A DNA stretch of 28,930 nucleotides from CAYJAD01 sp964370835 (GCA_964370835.1 CAYJLO010000033.1:1-28930), one strand, 5' to 3'. Positions 7,116 through 16,822 are shown, counted from the first letter of the stretch. The notes: generated by a model from the sequence alone, not told the origin. A program made the numbers and translations.

Positions 7116-8513
7116 GTGACAGCACTAAGTAAGATATCTTTTCCAACGGCATTTCGTCGTGAGTTACCAAGCATTTTGCCTTTATTTGGGCCTATTCTCA
7201 TTTCACAGTACGCCAATATTATCAATGGAGTTATAGATACGGCTTTCGCCGCACGCCTTGGCACTGCTGAACTTGGAGGGGTAGCTCTTGGAGTGGCTCT
7301 ATGGTTACCTATATATATGTTTGTTATAGGTGTACTTGTAAGTGTGCTTGTAACAGTTTCTCAGCACATAGGTTGCGCAAATATGGAAGAAGGACGTAAA
7401 ACAGCACACCAAGGACTTTGGTTTGGCTTAAGTTTGGGGATCCTATCCTTGGCAATTACGTATGTGCTTTCCTTAAATATTGCTTGGTTCGGCGTTACAG
7501 GAGAACTTATTAAGCCTACCCAAGCATATCTGCAAAGCCTTATGTGGGGCTTACCATTTGCAGGTATGGCAGCGACCTTGCGTTTTTATTGTGAAGCCCA
7601 AGGAAAAGTTTTTCCGGTAACTGTGATGTCCGTACTTACGGTCTGCTTTAATGTCCTTTTTAAATATGGGCTTATGTTTGGCAACCTTGGCATGCCTAAA
7701 CTTGGTATTGCAGGGTGTGGAGTTGCCACTGCCCTTGGCATGTGCGCATTTTTCCTTATGCTTGCGGGGTATATTACATGGAATCCTGTGCAGGCTACGC
7801 AAAAGTTTTTTACTCACTTGTCCCTACCCAAACGCGAAGACATCATTCAATTGGCTAAACTTGGCATTCCCATAGGAGTTAGCATTACTTCTGAATTTTT
7901 AATCTTTTCTGTAATATCGTTCTTTATAAGCACCAGTGGAGCTGTTGCCCTAGGAGCACATCAGGTGACCTTCAGTTGTATGATGTTCTTCTTTGCCACA
8001 CCATCCGCCCTTTGCCTTGCTTCATCCATTCGCATAGGCACACTCCATGGACAGCACAATGTCCAAGCACTCCGTCAAGCTGTAGTGGGCATTGCAACAT
8101 TGGCTAGTTTCATTGGAGTGGCCTATTCGGGCATCATGTTTTTTGCAGCCCCAGAACTTGCAGCATTTTTAACTCAAGATATCGCCGTCATATTTGTTGC
8201 CGCAGGCCTCATTCAAGTTGCCGCTTTTTTTCAGTTTAGCGATGCCATCCAAATCTGCTTCATTGGAATTTTACGTGGCGTTGGAGATACCGTAACACCT
8301 TTCCTCATTACATCCAGTATATATTGGTTATTTTGCATACCCCTTGGCTATGTCATTTCAGGTATGCCCCTCCCCTTTGGCTTACGTGTATCGCAATCAT
8401 TTTTGGGAATTCAAGGCTGGTGGATTGCTCTTTCCATTGGCTTAACAGTCGTTTCAATAATGTTGGGTTTTCGAGTCTATAAAACCTTTTGGATTGAAAA
8501 AAAAGCAGTATAA
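7116..8513 (+). CDS. MATE-family multidrug/sodium (or proton) antiporter
   Basis: This inner-membrane exporter has about 465 residues and 12 predicted hydrophobic segments, the usual MATE size. The N-terminus (ELPSILPLFGPILISQYANIINGVIDTAFAARLG...LGGVALG) and the start of the second half (LAKLGIPIGVSITSEFLIFSVISFFISTSG..ALGAHQVTF) are the paired MATE signatures of NorM-like proteins. I chose GTG 7116 because AAGGAG lies 8 nt upstream; a longer frame from 7065 exists without an RBS. It is followed 2 nt later by a MacA-like adaptor gene, so it heads a five-gene operon. MATE proteins export cationic drugs and, in some bacteria, siderophores. The substrate here is unknown; the neighbouring TonB/YbtPQ-like genes make a metallophore or toxic peptide worth considering. 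Confidence 0.88.
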   Translation: MTALSKISFPTAFRRELPSILPLFGPILISQYANIINGVIDTAFAARLGTAELGGVALGVALWLPIYMFVIGVLVSVLVTVSQHIGCANMEEGRKTAHQGLWFGLSLGILSLAITYVLSLNIAWFGVTGELIKPTQAYLQSLMWGLPFAGMAATLRFYCEAQGKVFPVTVMSVLTVCFNVLFKYGLMFGNLGMPKLGIAGCGVATALGMCAFFLMLAGYITWNPVQATQKFFTHLSLPKREDIIQLAKLGIPIGVSITSEFLIFSVISFFISTSGAVALGAHQVTFSCMMFFFATPSALCLASSIRIGTLHGQHNVQALRQAVVGIATLASFIGVAYSGIMFFAAPELAAFLTQDIAVIFVAAGLIQVAAFFQFSDAIQICFIGILRGVGDTVTPFLITSSIYWLFCIPLGYVISGMPLPFGLRVSQSFLGIQGWWIALSIGLTVVSIMLGFRVYKTFWIEKKAV

Positions 8514-8515
8514 CA

Positions 8516-9796
8516 ATGATTACTTCCATAAAAAAACATAAGAAAAAATACATAATTGCCAGTGTAATATGTGTAATCCTTTTCTTCACATGTTGGTATA
8601 TGAACTCCACATCAGATCAGCAAAGCATTACAATAAAAAGTTCTGCTCCCATTACACAAGGAAAAATAGAACGCACCCTTTATGCCACAGGACTTATTAA
8701 ACCCACCGAAGGAGCAGAAGTTAAAACCGGTTCACGCTTCACAGGTGTCATTGAAAAACTGCATGTGCGTTTAGGGGATATTGTAAAAAAAGGACAACTT
8801 ATTGCCGAATTGGACTCTAGAGAGCAACAAGAAGAGTACAACAGGCTGACTGCTGCTTTAGAAGGACTAAAAAAAGAATTGCACCTACATGAAGCAACAT
8901 ACCCTAAAAGAATTATTGAAGCACAAGCTCAAATAGATATTGCCACAAGCCAAGTAAAATATACGCAAGAATTGCACGATATGTATAAGAAGCTACGCCC
9001 TGAAAATGCTGCCACAGCCATGGACTTCAATCGAGCTGAGCACGAATACAAAGCAGCAAAAAAGACAGTAGTCCTTAATACTACAATCAAAAATCGCTTG
9101 GAAAAAGAGTATGAACTCATTAAGGAACAGCTTTTTCACAATTTAGAAGAAGTAAAAGCGCAAAAAAATGCTGCTGCCATTCAGCTTTCCTATGCAAAAA
9201 TTGTAAGCCCCATTGACGGTACAGTGAGCAATATCACGGCTCAAGAGGGCGAAACGGTGGTTGCCGGTTTACAAGTTGTGGACTTAATCACTGTGCTTGA
9301 TTTGGAAAGACTAGAATTGCGTGTCTATATAGACGAAAACGATATTGGTGAAGTCTCTGCGGGGCAAGAAATACGCTTTAGTGTAGAAGCCTACCCCAAA
9401 AAAGCTTTTTCTGGCACCATTGCCTTAATACATCCAAGCCCTGAATTACGAAACAATATAGTGTATTATAGGGCACTAGTACATCTTAACTCTGAAACGG
9501 CTTTACTGCTACGACCTGAAATGACAGCGCGCTGCAACGTGGTGGTTAGCACCAAGGATAAGGCTTTGCGTTTACCCAATGAAGCTTTCAAATGGATAGG
9601 CTCACAAAGGTTTTTATTTAAAGTTGATTCTCAGGGAAAGAGTATCCCCATTAACATAAGCACCGGGCTGAAAGGTGATAGCTACACAGAAATACTCGAA
9701 GGCTTACAAGAGGGTGACTTGGTAGCAACTGACGTTACAGTTCCGCCTACAATGCCCACCGCATTACAAGAAAAAAATCATGAAAACTATGAATAA
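8516..9796 (+). CDS. MacA/HlyD-like periplasmic adaptor subunit
   Basis: This 426-residue membrane-fusion protein has a positively charged N-terminus, one transmembrane helix (about residues 11-30) and a periplasmic body. A split lipoyl-like domain (GVIEKLHVRLGDIVKKGQLIAELD, then ISPIDG-type VSPIDGTVSNITAQEGETV) flanks a long helical hairpin (about 100-225). Beta-barrel and membrane-proximal parts follow (LELRVYIDENDIGEVSAGQEIRFSVEAYP). Such adaptors link an inner-membrane ABC transporter to an outer-membrane TolC-type channel. The gene begins 2 nt after the MATE stop and overlaps the ATPase gene by 17 nt. No TolC homologue is encoded in the window, so the outer channel must come from elsewhere. 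Confidence 0.9.
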   Translation: MITSIKKHKKKYIIASVICVILFFTCWYMNSTSDQQSITIKSSAPITQGKIERTLYATGLIKPTEGAEVKTGSRFTGVIEKLHVRLGDIVKKGQLIAELDSREQQEEYNRLTAALEGLKKELHLHEATYPKRIIEAQAQIDIATSQVKYTQELHDMYKKLRPENAATAMDFNRAEHEYKAAKKTVVLNTTIKNRLEKEYELIKEQLFHNLEEVKAQKNAAAIQLSYAKIVSPIDGTVSNITAQEGETVVAGLQVVDLITVLDLERLELRVYIDENDIGEVSAGQEIRFSVEAYPKKAFSGTIALIHPSPELRNNIVYYRALVHLNSETALLLRPEMTARCNVVVSTKDKALRLPNEAFKWIGSQRFLFKVDSQGKSIPINISTGLKGDSYTEILEGLQEGDLVATDVTVPPTMPTALQEKNHENYE

Positions 9797-10475
9797 AAAT
9801 ATCCCCATAGTCGCCCTGTCAGAGATATCTAAAAGCTATCCCCAACATGCCGGCACGCATACTATTTTACAAAATACTTCTCTTAAGGTGCATAAAGGTG
9901 ACTATCTGGCCCTTGTGGGAGCTTCCGGCTCCGGAAAATCCACTTTGCTCAACATCCTAGGCCTGCTTGATAAGGCAAGCTCCGGTTCTTACTTGCTTAA
10001 TAATCAAGACGTCTGTGACCTAAGCGATGACCAAGCCAGTCAATTACGAAGCCGTTTTATTGGCTTTGTATTTCAGAGTTTTCATCTTCTGCCTAAGACT
10101 TCAGCACTAGAAAATGTCATGCTTCCCGGTATGTATTCAAAGGCTCCCTTACATGCTTTACGCTCTAGAGCAAAAGACCTACTAAGCCAAGTGGGTCTTG
10201 CTGATTGGCAAAACCATACCCCGGCACAACTGTCCGGCGGGCAACAACAGCGTGTTTCCATTGCTAGAGCTTTGTTTAATAATCCAGACCTCCTTCTGGC
10301 TGATGAGCCCACAGGTCAACTGGATTCAGAAACAAGTGTTGAAATTTTAAATGTTTTTGAAACTATCAACAAACAAGGCACCACCATCATATTGGTAACG
10401 CATGATCCCGACGTTGCCAAAGCAGCTAAAAGACGTATTCGAGTGAAAAATGGACTACTTATACCAGAAATATGA
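9780..10475 (+). CDS. MacB/LolD-type ABC transporter ATPase
   Basis: This 231-residue cytoplasmic ATPase has Walker A GASGSGKST (47-55), a Q-loop in FVFQSFHLLP, signature LSGGQQQR (151-158), Walker B LLLADEP (171-177) and the H-loop in VTHDP. The sequence around the Q-loop and the DEPTGQLDS D-loop are typical of the MacB/LolD/FtsE branch, which drives FtsX-type permeases by mechanotransmission. It overlaps the adaptor gene upstream and the permease gene follows at once. It should power the two permeases encoded next. Confidence 0.93.
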   Translation: MKTMNKNIPIVALSEISKSYPQHAGTHTILQNTSLKVHKGDYLALVGASGSGKSTLLNILGLLDKASSGSYLLNNQDVCDLSDDQASQLRSRFIGFVFQSFHLLPKTSALENVMLPGMYSKAPLHALRSRAKDLLSQVGLADWQNHTPAQLSGGQQQRVSIARALFNNPDLLLADEPTGQLDSETSVEILNVFETINKQGTTIILVTHDPDVAKAAKRRIRVKNGLLIPEI

Positions 10476-10491
10476 AAGGGGTGGCGAGTTT

Positions 10492-11733
10492 GTGCGCCGC
10501 GTCTTTCGAGCTCTATTACTGGCCTTTCGCTCTCTTCAGCGCTCTATGCTACGTTCTTTGCTTACGTGTTGCGCTGTCATGCTCGCAGTGACATCATTAA
10601 CTATCATTGTAGCCACCATGGAAGGTGCAGAACGTAAAGCGCAGGAAATTGCAGCGTATTTTGGCCCCACAGCGGTAAATATTATGAGTGGTGACGCCAC
10701 AGGCCAAAGCCTTGGTAAAAATGCACTCACCCTCACGTGGGAGGATGTGTATAGCCTGCGCGAAAATATTCCAGGCGTTATTAAAGTTGCGCCTTTTTTA
10801 TACTCCATGGGTGCCATCGTCAGTGGCAATGGAAAATCTCATGCGGCAGATTCTTTGGGTGGAACAGAAGAAGAGCATGGAAAAACATGGTCATGGCCTG
10901 TGGTGAAAGGGCGAGATTTCACCACTGACGATGTCACAAATGCACGCACTGTATGCTTTTTGGGGAGCATCACCGCAGAAAAGCTCTTTGGTACAAAAAA
11001 CCCCCTTGGAGAAAGAGTTTCTGTTCTTGGTGTACCTTTCACCGTCATAGGCATTTTAAAATCCACGGGCATTGCTTCAGACGGCGTAGAAATAGATGAT
11101 AGAGTTGTTATGCCCATAACCACCATGATGCGCCGCTTTGATTTTTCTCCGGAACATATCTTCCAAATAAGAGTAAGCTTTGCTCCCAATAGCCCTTTGG
11201 AGAATATGCCTCAATATGTGGAAACCGTGCGTTCACTTATGCGAGCTAACCACAACCTTCCGCCCTTACCCTCGCCCATAGCTGATGACTTCATCCTTTT
11301 TACTGCAGGAGATGTTCTTGCATTCATAACTTTTTTAAAAGGCGGTGTCCTCATTTTTCTTGGTTTAACTGTAATCACAGCCATCTTTGTCAGCGGTTTT
11401 GTGTTGGCAAACCTTTTTCATATATCCATAGCTGAACGACAAGGCGAAATTGGATTGAAAAAAGCTTTAGGGGCAAAACATATAGATATTTTAGCAGAAT
11501 TTTTATGGGAAGCCCTTATAATCTGCTTCATGGGAGCCATTGGCGGACTTATAGTGGGTATTTTAACCTCTACCATCCTTGAACGTTTTGATCTGCTCCA
11601 CATTTCCTTATCAGGTTTTTTATTTGGTATAGCCTTTCTGGGCTCAGCGGGTATAGGACTTGTATTCGCCGTGCGCCCTGCCCAAATGGCAGCAAGACTT
11701 TCTCCCATTAAAGCTCTTAAGGATGAAGCATAA
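10492..11733 (+). CDS. FtsX/MacB-type ABC permease, first subunit
   Basis: The permease has one N-terminal membrane segment (LLTCCAVMLAVTSLTIIVA), a large periplasmic MacB-PCD-like domain (about residues 45-275, with PGVIKVAPFL and LGERVSVLGVPFTVIGIL) and three C-terminal membrane segments. The GE(I)GLKKALGAK coupling helix is the FtsX-type hallmark. I chose GTG 10492 because GGGG lies about 10 nt upstream; an ATG at 10450 in the same frame would overlap the ATPase by 26 nt but has no RBS. It is about 413 residues long. MacB usually fuses ATPase and permease; here they are separate and two different permeases follow, more like LolCE or YknYZ-type arrangements. Confidence 0.88.
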   Translation: MRRVFRALLLAFRSLQRSMLRSLLTCCAVMLAVTSLTIIVATMEGAERKAQEIAAYFGPTAVNIMSGDATGQSLGKNALTLTWEDVYSLRENIPGVIKVAPFLYSMGAIVSGNGKSHAADSLGGTEEEHGKTWSWPVVKGRDFTTDDVTNARTVCFLGSITAEKLFGTKNPLGERVSVLGVPFTVIGILKSTGIASDGVEIDDRVVMPITTMMRRFDFSPEHIFQIRVSFAPNSPLENMPQYVETVRSLMRANHNLPPLPSPIADDFILFTAGDVLAFITFLKGGVLIFLGLTVITAIFVSGFVLANLFHISIAERQGEIGLKKALGAKHIDILAEFLWEALIICFMGAIGGLIVGILTSTILERFDLLHISLSGFLFGIAFLGSAGIGLVFAVRPAQMAARLSPIKALKDEA

Positions 11734-13055
11734 TGTCCCCTCACACATCTACACATTCGCTTTTCTTAAGAACCTTTCGCACTGCTGCAAAAAATCTTTC
11801 ACGCTCCAAAGGACGCACCATACTTTCTATTCTTGGAGTTTTTTTGGGGGCTTTACTGCTTACCGCAGTAATCCACATACTTGGTGCCTTAGCACAAGGA
11901 ATTGAAAAAAAGGCTAAAAATCTTGGCGCTGACATCATAACCATTACACCGGAGCAGCTTTTGTTTTCACGAGCAAACGATGCCATGCAAAATTTGACGC
12001 AACAGCATGGGCATGTTCCTCACCCTCCTTTAGAAAGTACAACACAATATGCCCCAAACATGCACAGAGCCGCCACCTTAACACCTCAGGAATTAGAATA
12101 TATCGTCAAGACATTTCCCGCTGTGGCTCAAGGGATTCCTTATATTTTAAAAGAAGGCCAGATTTTTAATGGAGGTATATCCTCCACATGTCAACTCCTT
12201 GGTGTTACAAGTGATTTTGCAATCTCTCGAGGCTATATTCCTCTGGCGGGTCGTTTTTTTTCTGCACATGAAGAAAAAGAGCAAGCCCGCATATGCGTAC
12301 TTGGCCATGCCTTGGCCACACGCTTATTTGGCAAAGCAGAAAAAGCCCTTGGGAAGCATATTCGATTTGAATATAGTCAGATTAAGGTGCTGGGAGTGCT
12401 CCACCCTCTTGGGGCGGACAGCGCAGGTACAAATCTTGATGAAATGGTCTTCTTGCCCCTACCAACACTTATGTCTAGATTATCTTTTCAAGACCATGTG
12501 GACGGCTTTTGGATTCAACTCTTTAATAAAGCAGACTTTATACATATACAATTGAGCCTAGAAAACCTGTTGCGAGCACTACACAATATACGAGCAAATA
12601 CCATGAGTGATTTTACCATTTCTACAGCACAAAACGTGGATGATATGGTGGTCAATGCTTTTGAACTTATGAGTCTTTTAGGATTTATCGGAGCTTGCAT
12701 ATCCTTTAGCATTGGGACACTGGGTATTTTTTCCGTTATGACACTCATGGTACATTCAAGGCGGGCAGAGATAGGCATTCGCCGAGCTGTGGGAACACCA
12801 GCGAGAGTTATTTTACAGCAATTTTTGTGCGAAGCCGGACTCATATCCGGACTTGGCGGCCTTGGAGGCAGTATATTTGGTCTATTATTCGTCTATGCTC
12901 TTTCTCAAACCGGATTTATAGAAGCCTATTACAATATAACGGTAGTTACTGGTGTCATTGCAATTTCACTTTTATGCGGCATAGTGGCAGGAGGCTACCC
13001 TGCATTTAAGGCTTCACGCATAGAAATCATTTCAGCCTTACGCAGTAAACAGTAA
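11733..13055 (+). CDS. FtsX/MacB-type ABC permease, second subunit
   Basis: This 440-residue permease starts in a TAATG overlap with the previous gene. It has an N-terminal membrane segment (ILSILGVFLGALLLTAVI), a MacB-PCD-like periplasmic domain (including the repeated LTPQELEYI and LGKHIRFEYSQIKVLGVL patterns) and three C-terminal membrane segments with the coupling sequence RRAEIGIRRAVGTP. It probably forms a heterodimer with the preceding permease under the shared ATPase and adaptor. The gene ends at TAA 13053-13055, just before a strong hairpin terminator, which closes the operon. Confidence 0.9.
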   Translation: MSPHTSTHSLFLRTFRTAAKNLSRSKGRTILSILGVFLGALLLTAVIHILGALAQGIEKKAKNLGADIITITPEQLLFSRANDAMQNLTQQHGHVPHPPLESTTQYAPNMHRAATLTPQELEYIVKTFPAVAQGIPYILKEGQIFNGGISSTCQLLGVTSDFAISRGYIPLAGRFFSAHEEKEQARICVLGHALATRLFGKAEKALGKHIRFEYSQIKVLGVLHPLGADSAGTNLDEMVFLPLPTLMSRLSFQDHVDGFWIQLFNKADFIHIQLSLENLLRALHNIRANTMSDFTISTAQNVDDMVVNAFELMSLLGFIGACISFSIGTLGIFSVMTLMVHSRRAEIGIRRAVGTPARVILQQFLCEAGLISGLGGLGGSIFGLLFVYALSQTGFIEAYYNITVVTGVIAISLLCGIVAGGYPAFKASRIEIISALRSKQ

Positions 13056-13096
13056 AGTTACAAGAGAAGTATTTGTCTTTCAAACCATTTACATAT

Positions 13097-13131
13097 AAAA
13101 GGGGAACTTTTTAACTAAAAGCTCCCCTTTT
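13097..13131. terminator. Bidirectional terminator between convergent operons
   Basis: Arms at 13097-13111 and 13117-13131 pair over 15 positions with one mismatch around a 5-nt loop (taact). The stem has an AAAAGGGG/CCCCTTTT base, giving T-rich tails in both directions. It lies between the end of the permease operon (plus) and the end of the TonB receptor gene (minus). Confidence 0.8.
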
Positions 13132-13210
13132 ACATTTTGTCCCTAGTGTTAGAACGTATTATTAAAGCTACGCTACATTATGTTGCTTCTCCCTATGTCC
13201 AAAGGCAATT

Positions 13211-15346
13211 TTAGAATTTATACGCAAGCTCAATACCAAAGGTTTGGGGCTGTGCTGTGAAACCTGAATTACTTGCAGGGTAGTAATATGCAAGATATTC
13301 GGCATCGAAAATATTCTTCCCGTATACATAGGCTTCGAAATTTTCGCCCTGATACCCTATTTTGGCATCCACTGTGGCAACGCCTTGACGTTTGTGGGCA
13401 TTGCCAGCGTCCCAATACAAATCGCTTGTATAGTATACTGTGCTTGTGGCAAAAAATCCGCTCTCATGGTTATATCTAAAGCCCACATTTAACGTAACTT
13501 CCGGCACAAATTCAATTCTATTACCATCGTAAGATATTTTAGCCCCTGTGGTACCATCGTAGGTAAAAAATTCATCATACTGAGCATGTGTATAACCAAA
13601 ACCTGTAAACACATTTAAACCTTCCATAAGGTTTGCCGTTACGTCAATTTCAACGCCATAAGCAGTTGCTTTCTTAGCATTATCAGTAATACGTTCTTGA
13701 GTAACAGGATTCACAGTGAGAGACTGAAGATTACTAAAGTCCGTATAAAAAGCTGCTACATTAATGAAAAGACGATTATTCAACCACGCTGTTTTGGCAC
13801 CAATTTCATAATTCCAGGCGGTTTGAGAGTCAAAAACACCATCTTCGCCTAAATCAGTGGTGTAATTAAAGCCACCCGGTAAAAAACTACGGTTAAGACT
13901 GGCATATACCATATGATCATCGGTGATATCATAACTTAGCACTAATTTAGGCAAAAGCTCACTCCAGCTCTTTCTAATATCACTAGAGCTTGTAGAACTT
14001 GCCACAGTGAAGCTAGGAGTGAGTGTATTTACAAGACCTTCTCTTGTGGCAAAGCGTTCTGTATAGTGCCAACGCAAACCAGCTGTTATTTTAAAAGCAT
14101 CACTTACTGGAATAACCACCTGTCCAAAGGGAGCAAACTCATAGGTTTCTTGCGCAAAAAACGTATCTTGATCAAAGAGCGCAGCAAAAGGATTTGTCAT
14201 TGCGTCCATTTCTTGATGCAAATGCGCATTATAACTCCCATATCCACCATAGACACCCACAAGCCAGGCAAATCCGGATTCTGTTTCCGGAGAACTTAAA
14301 CGAAACTCTTGGCTTGCTTCATATTTTTCTCTAATATTACCGCCCCAAAGCCAATCTATACCCATGACTGCAGTTAAAGGCCCCCACATTTCTTGAGCAT
14401 GTTGACGGTATTCAAAGTCTTCATAATGATAGGTGGTAACACTATCAAAAATAACGGAATCAAATTCCACATGACCTGTAAAAGCTAAGTTCACCTCATC
14501 GCTTGACTGCTCATCTCCGGGGCGGGTGGGGGAATTTTTTGTATATGAATCACCTAAAATATAGGGAATGTAATTTTCGCGATTGGCATTATAATTGGCA
14601 TGAAGTGCAAACTCTGTGGAATCACTGGGAGTAAAAAGCATCTGCCCCTTAACCTGTGTTATGGTATCGATGCCATCTTGCTTGTCACCATATTTTGCAT
14701 CCGTCCAATCTTGCTTTGCCGCGTGTGAGGCCGCAAGGGAAAAGTACCACAAATCTTCCACAATGGGGCCATTTACTATGCCGCTTAAACCATAGCCAGA
14801 GTAACTTTCACCAAAGGTTTTTACCTTACCATGAAACTCATTGGTGGGCCTTTTAGTGATAATATTTACAATACCCCCTATGGCATTTTTTCCATACATA
14901 GTACTTTGAGCACCCCGCAAAACCTCTACCCTTTCTATATCTAACAAAGGGGAATCCATACCAAAAGTTGAATTCACAGGAACGCCATCCACATACACTT
15001 CAATGGGACTAGCTTCGGTCATAAGACTTGTGGTCGAGCCTCGAAACGTTGTAAAATTTTGATTGCCTAAACCGGTAGCCACGGAAACGTTGGGAACAAG
15101 CTTAAGGATATCTTTAACTGTTCTGACATTTTTATCTTCAATATCTTGTGCAGTAAGCACAGTTAAGGGCATGGGCGTTTCTTGCGCCAAGGTTGTGCGC
15201 TTATCGGCTGTTACAGTAATGGACGGTAATTCATAAAGACTAGGCTCATTATCAGCAGGCATTTCTACCGCCATAACGTGTGAGCCGCCTCCCCAGTTAA
15301 GTCCTAAAGCAAAAAGAGCTGTCAGAACAAGTACTTTCTTTCTCAT
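13211..15346 (-). CDS. TonB-dependent outer-membrane receptor, siderophore type
   Basis: This receptor of about 711 residues has a signal peptide (MRKKVLVLTALFALGLNW..., cleavage near 27) and a TonB-box-like segment (PSITVTADKR, about 43-52). A plug domain follows (TVKDILKLVPNVSV, FRGSTT, VYVDGVP, LLDIERVEVLRGAQSTMYGKNAIGGIVNIITKRP), then a 22-strand-type barrel ending in the terminal aromatic Phe of AYKF. Plug and N-terminal motifs resemble the FyuA/pesticin and related siderophore receptors. I chose ATG 15346 because AAGGA lies 8 nt upstream. It is divergent from the AraC regulator and near YbtPQ-like ABC genes, an arrangement seen in yersiniabactin-type uptake loci. The exact ligand is not deducible. 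Confidence 0.92.
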   Translation of the reverse strand: MRKKVLVLTALFALGLNWGGGSHVMAVEMPADNEPSLYELPSITVTADKRTTLAQETPMPLTVLTAQDIEDKNVRTVKDILKLVPNVSVATGLGNQNFTTFRGSTTSLMTEASPIEVYVDGVPVNSTFGMDSPLLDIERVEVLRGAQSTMYGKNAIGGIVNIITKRPTNEFHGKVKTFGESYSGYGLSGIVNGPIVEDLWYFSLAASHAAKQDWTDAKYGDKQDGIDTITQVKGQMLFTPSDSTEFALHANYNANRENYIPYILGDSYTKNSPTRPGDEQSSDEVNLAFTGHVEFDSVIFDSVTTYHYEDFEYRQHAQEMWGPLTAVMGIDWLWGGNIREKYEASQEFRLSSPETESGFAWLVGVYGGYGSYNAHLHQEMDAMTNPFAALFDQDTFFAQETYEFAPFGQVVIPVSDAFKITAGLRWHYTERFATREGLVNTLTPSFTVASSTSSSDIRKSWSELLPKLVLSYDITDDHMVYASLNRSFLPGGFNYTTDLGEDGVFDSQTAWNYEIGAKTAWLNNRLFINVAAFYTDFSNLQSLTVNPVTQERITDNAKKATAYGVEIDVTANLMEGLNVFTGFGYTHAQYDEFFTYDGTTGAKISYDGNRIEFVPEVTLNVGFRYNHESGFFATSTVYYTSDLYWDAGNAHKRQGVATVDAKIGYQGENFEAYVYGKNIFDAEYLAYYYPASNSGFTAQPQTFGIELAYKF

Positions 15347-15687
15347 AATCAAATCCTTTGCATGTTAAATTGTATTGCTACAACTTTGCAATATAGGAAA
15401 AAAATACATAGGCGTTACTCAAAATTCGTATTTTTTTACGGGAAAATTACTTTTTATCATTATCTTATCATGTATTAAAATAGTTTCACACACAAAAAAA
15501 ACAGAGCTCGGCGAAATATTTCATTATAATATCAATAAAATACGAATTACTCATACGCACAAGCCAAGATATATTATTTGCATTTCCCAAAAAATGAAGT
15601 TAATGTTCATTTTCATAATTTGCAAGATATACTGTGTAGCACACATCTTAATTATAGATCTGTCTACACTCTTGGGAGTAGCAATAC
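15347..15687. promoter_or_regulatory. Receptor/AraC divergent promoter region with Fur-box-like repeat
   Basis: No gene is visible in this 341-bp AT-rich stretch. TTATCATTATCTTATCAT (15454-15471) is made of near-identical hexamers in the manner of Fur boxes (repeats of the ATTATC/GATAAT type). TTACTCA occurs at 15415-15421 and 15547-15553, the same heptamer as in the MATE promoter region. Iron control by Fur plus activation by the adjacent AraC protein is a reasonable inference. Confidence 0.4.
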
Positions 15688-16683
15688 ATGGATAAAAAGC
15701 ATTTTAGTATTTCTGAATTGGGGAAATTTTGCTCACAAAATAAAGCTCATGAAAACCCTCTTAAGCTAAACACCCCAGAGGATGGACCTGGAGAAGGCAT
15801 ACTCTTTGAACCCCTCCCAGGATTTTACTTTGGTATGTGCCAAAATTTGCATGTTCAAAGATCTATTTATATGCCACTTCATGCAGATATACCTTTTTTT
15901 ACGGCGCATCTTGTTTTAGACGGAACGTGCGATTATGCACTGAGCACATCTCCAAACTATACAAATGCGCACACCATTTTATTTCAAAAAAATAGCTATT
16001 TATTGGGATATTGGAAAAATTCTTACTTTAAAATCCACTCCCCTGAGCAAAAGTCGTATACCTATATTACCTTGTATATACAGGAAGATACCCTAAGATC
16101 TTATTTAGGTGATACTTCGGTACAATTTCTCAAAGATAAAATGACGAATTTAAGCACAGAAAGTGGAATACAAAAAACCTTTACTCACCTATTAACACCT
16201 AAAATACTGACTATGGCACAGTATTTTTTTGATGAAAATTTAGATAATAACCTGCTCACATTTCGTAGTAAGGCTTTAGAGCTTTTAACAAATATTTTTT
16301 CTGAAGCACCACTTTGTAAAAAGGATATTCCCCTTTGCATCTATGAGTACGACAAAAAACGAGCACGAGAAATGAAACTGTATATCGAGGAGAATTTTTT
16401 AGATATTCCTTCTGTGAAAAACATTTGCACAAAATACGCTTTAAGCCTCTCTAAAGCTGATAAGCTCTTCAAATCTGTATACTCTACTACCATGGCGCAA
16501 TACATTCATCAGTGCAAAATGGCTCATGCACACAATTTATTATCGAACCTTAAATGCAATGTGAGTGAGTGTGCTCATGAAATTGGATATTCAAATATCA
16601 GTCATTTCATAGCTGCATTCAAAAAGTGCTATGCCGTTACACCAAAATCGGTGAGTCTCCATGCCACAAGCATAAACAAATAA
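15688..16683 (+). CDS. AraC-family transcriptional regulator (PchR/YbtA-like context)
   Basis: This 331-residue regulator has an N-terminal ligand-sensing part (about 1-210) and a C-terminal double helix-turn-helix (about 235-325): SVKNICTKYALSLSKADKLFK..., and NVSECAHEIGYSNISHFIAAFKKCYAVTPKSV, the latter being the standard AraC signature. It starts at ATG 15688 with GGGAG about 11 nt upstream. It is divergent from the TonB receptor and lies upstream of the two ABC permease-ATPase genes. Regulators of this family (PchR, YbtA) respond to intracellular ferri-siderophore and switch on the cognate receptor, a role I infer here from position. Confidence 0.88.
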   Translation: MDKKHFSISELGKFCSQNKAHENPLKLNTPEDGPGEGILFEPLPGFYFGMCQNLHVQRSIYMPLHADIPFFTAHLVLDGTCDYALSTSPNYTNAHTILFQKNSYLLGYWKNSYFKIHSPEQKSYTYITLYIQEDTLRSYLGDTSVQFLKDKMTNLSTESGIQKTFTHLLTPKILTMAQYFFDENLDNNLLTFRSKALELLTNIFSEAPLCKKDIPLCIYEYDKKRAREMKLYIEENFLDIPSVKNICTKYALSLSKADKLFKSVYSTTMAQYIHQCKMAHAHNLLSNLKCNVSECAHEIGYSNISHFIAAFKKCYAVTPKSVSLHATSINK

Positions 16684-16703
16684 AAACTCATACAATATAT
16701 GCT

Positions 16704-16746
16704 GGGGGTGTAGCTTACGACAAAACACCCCCTATTTATTTTTTTT
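16704..16746 (+). terminator. Rho-independent terminator after the AraC gene
   Basis: GGGGGTGT (16704-16711) pairs with ACACCCCC (16725-16732) around a 13-nt loop, followed by TATTTATTTTTTTT. It separates the AraC gene from the ABC gene pair. Confidence 0.85.
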
Positions 16747-16822
16747 CACTCTTTTTTTTGCTGGCACTATACACGATTTTTTTTTGTTGCAATTATACTC
16801 CTAAATTACCTTTGGAGTATCT

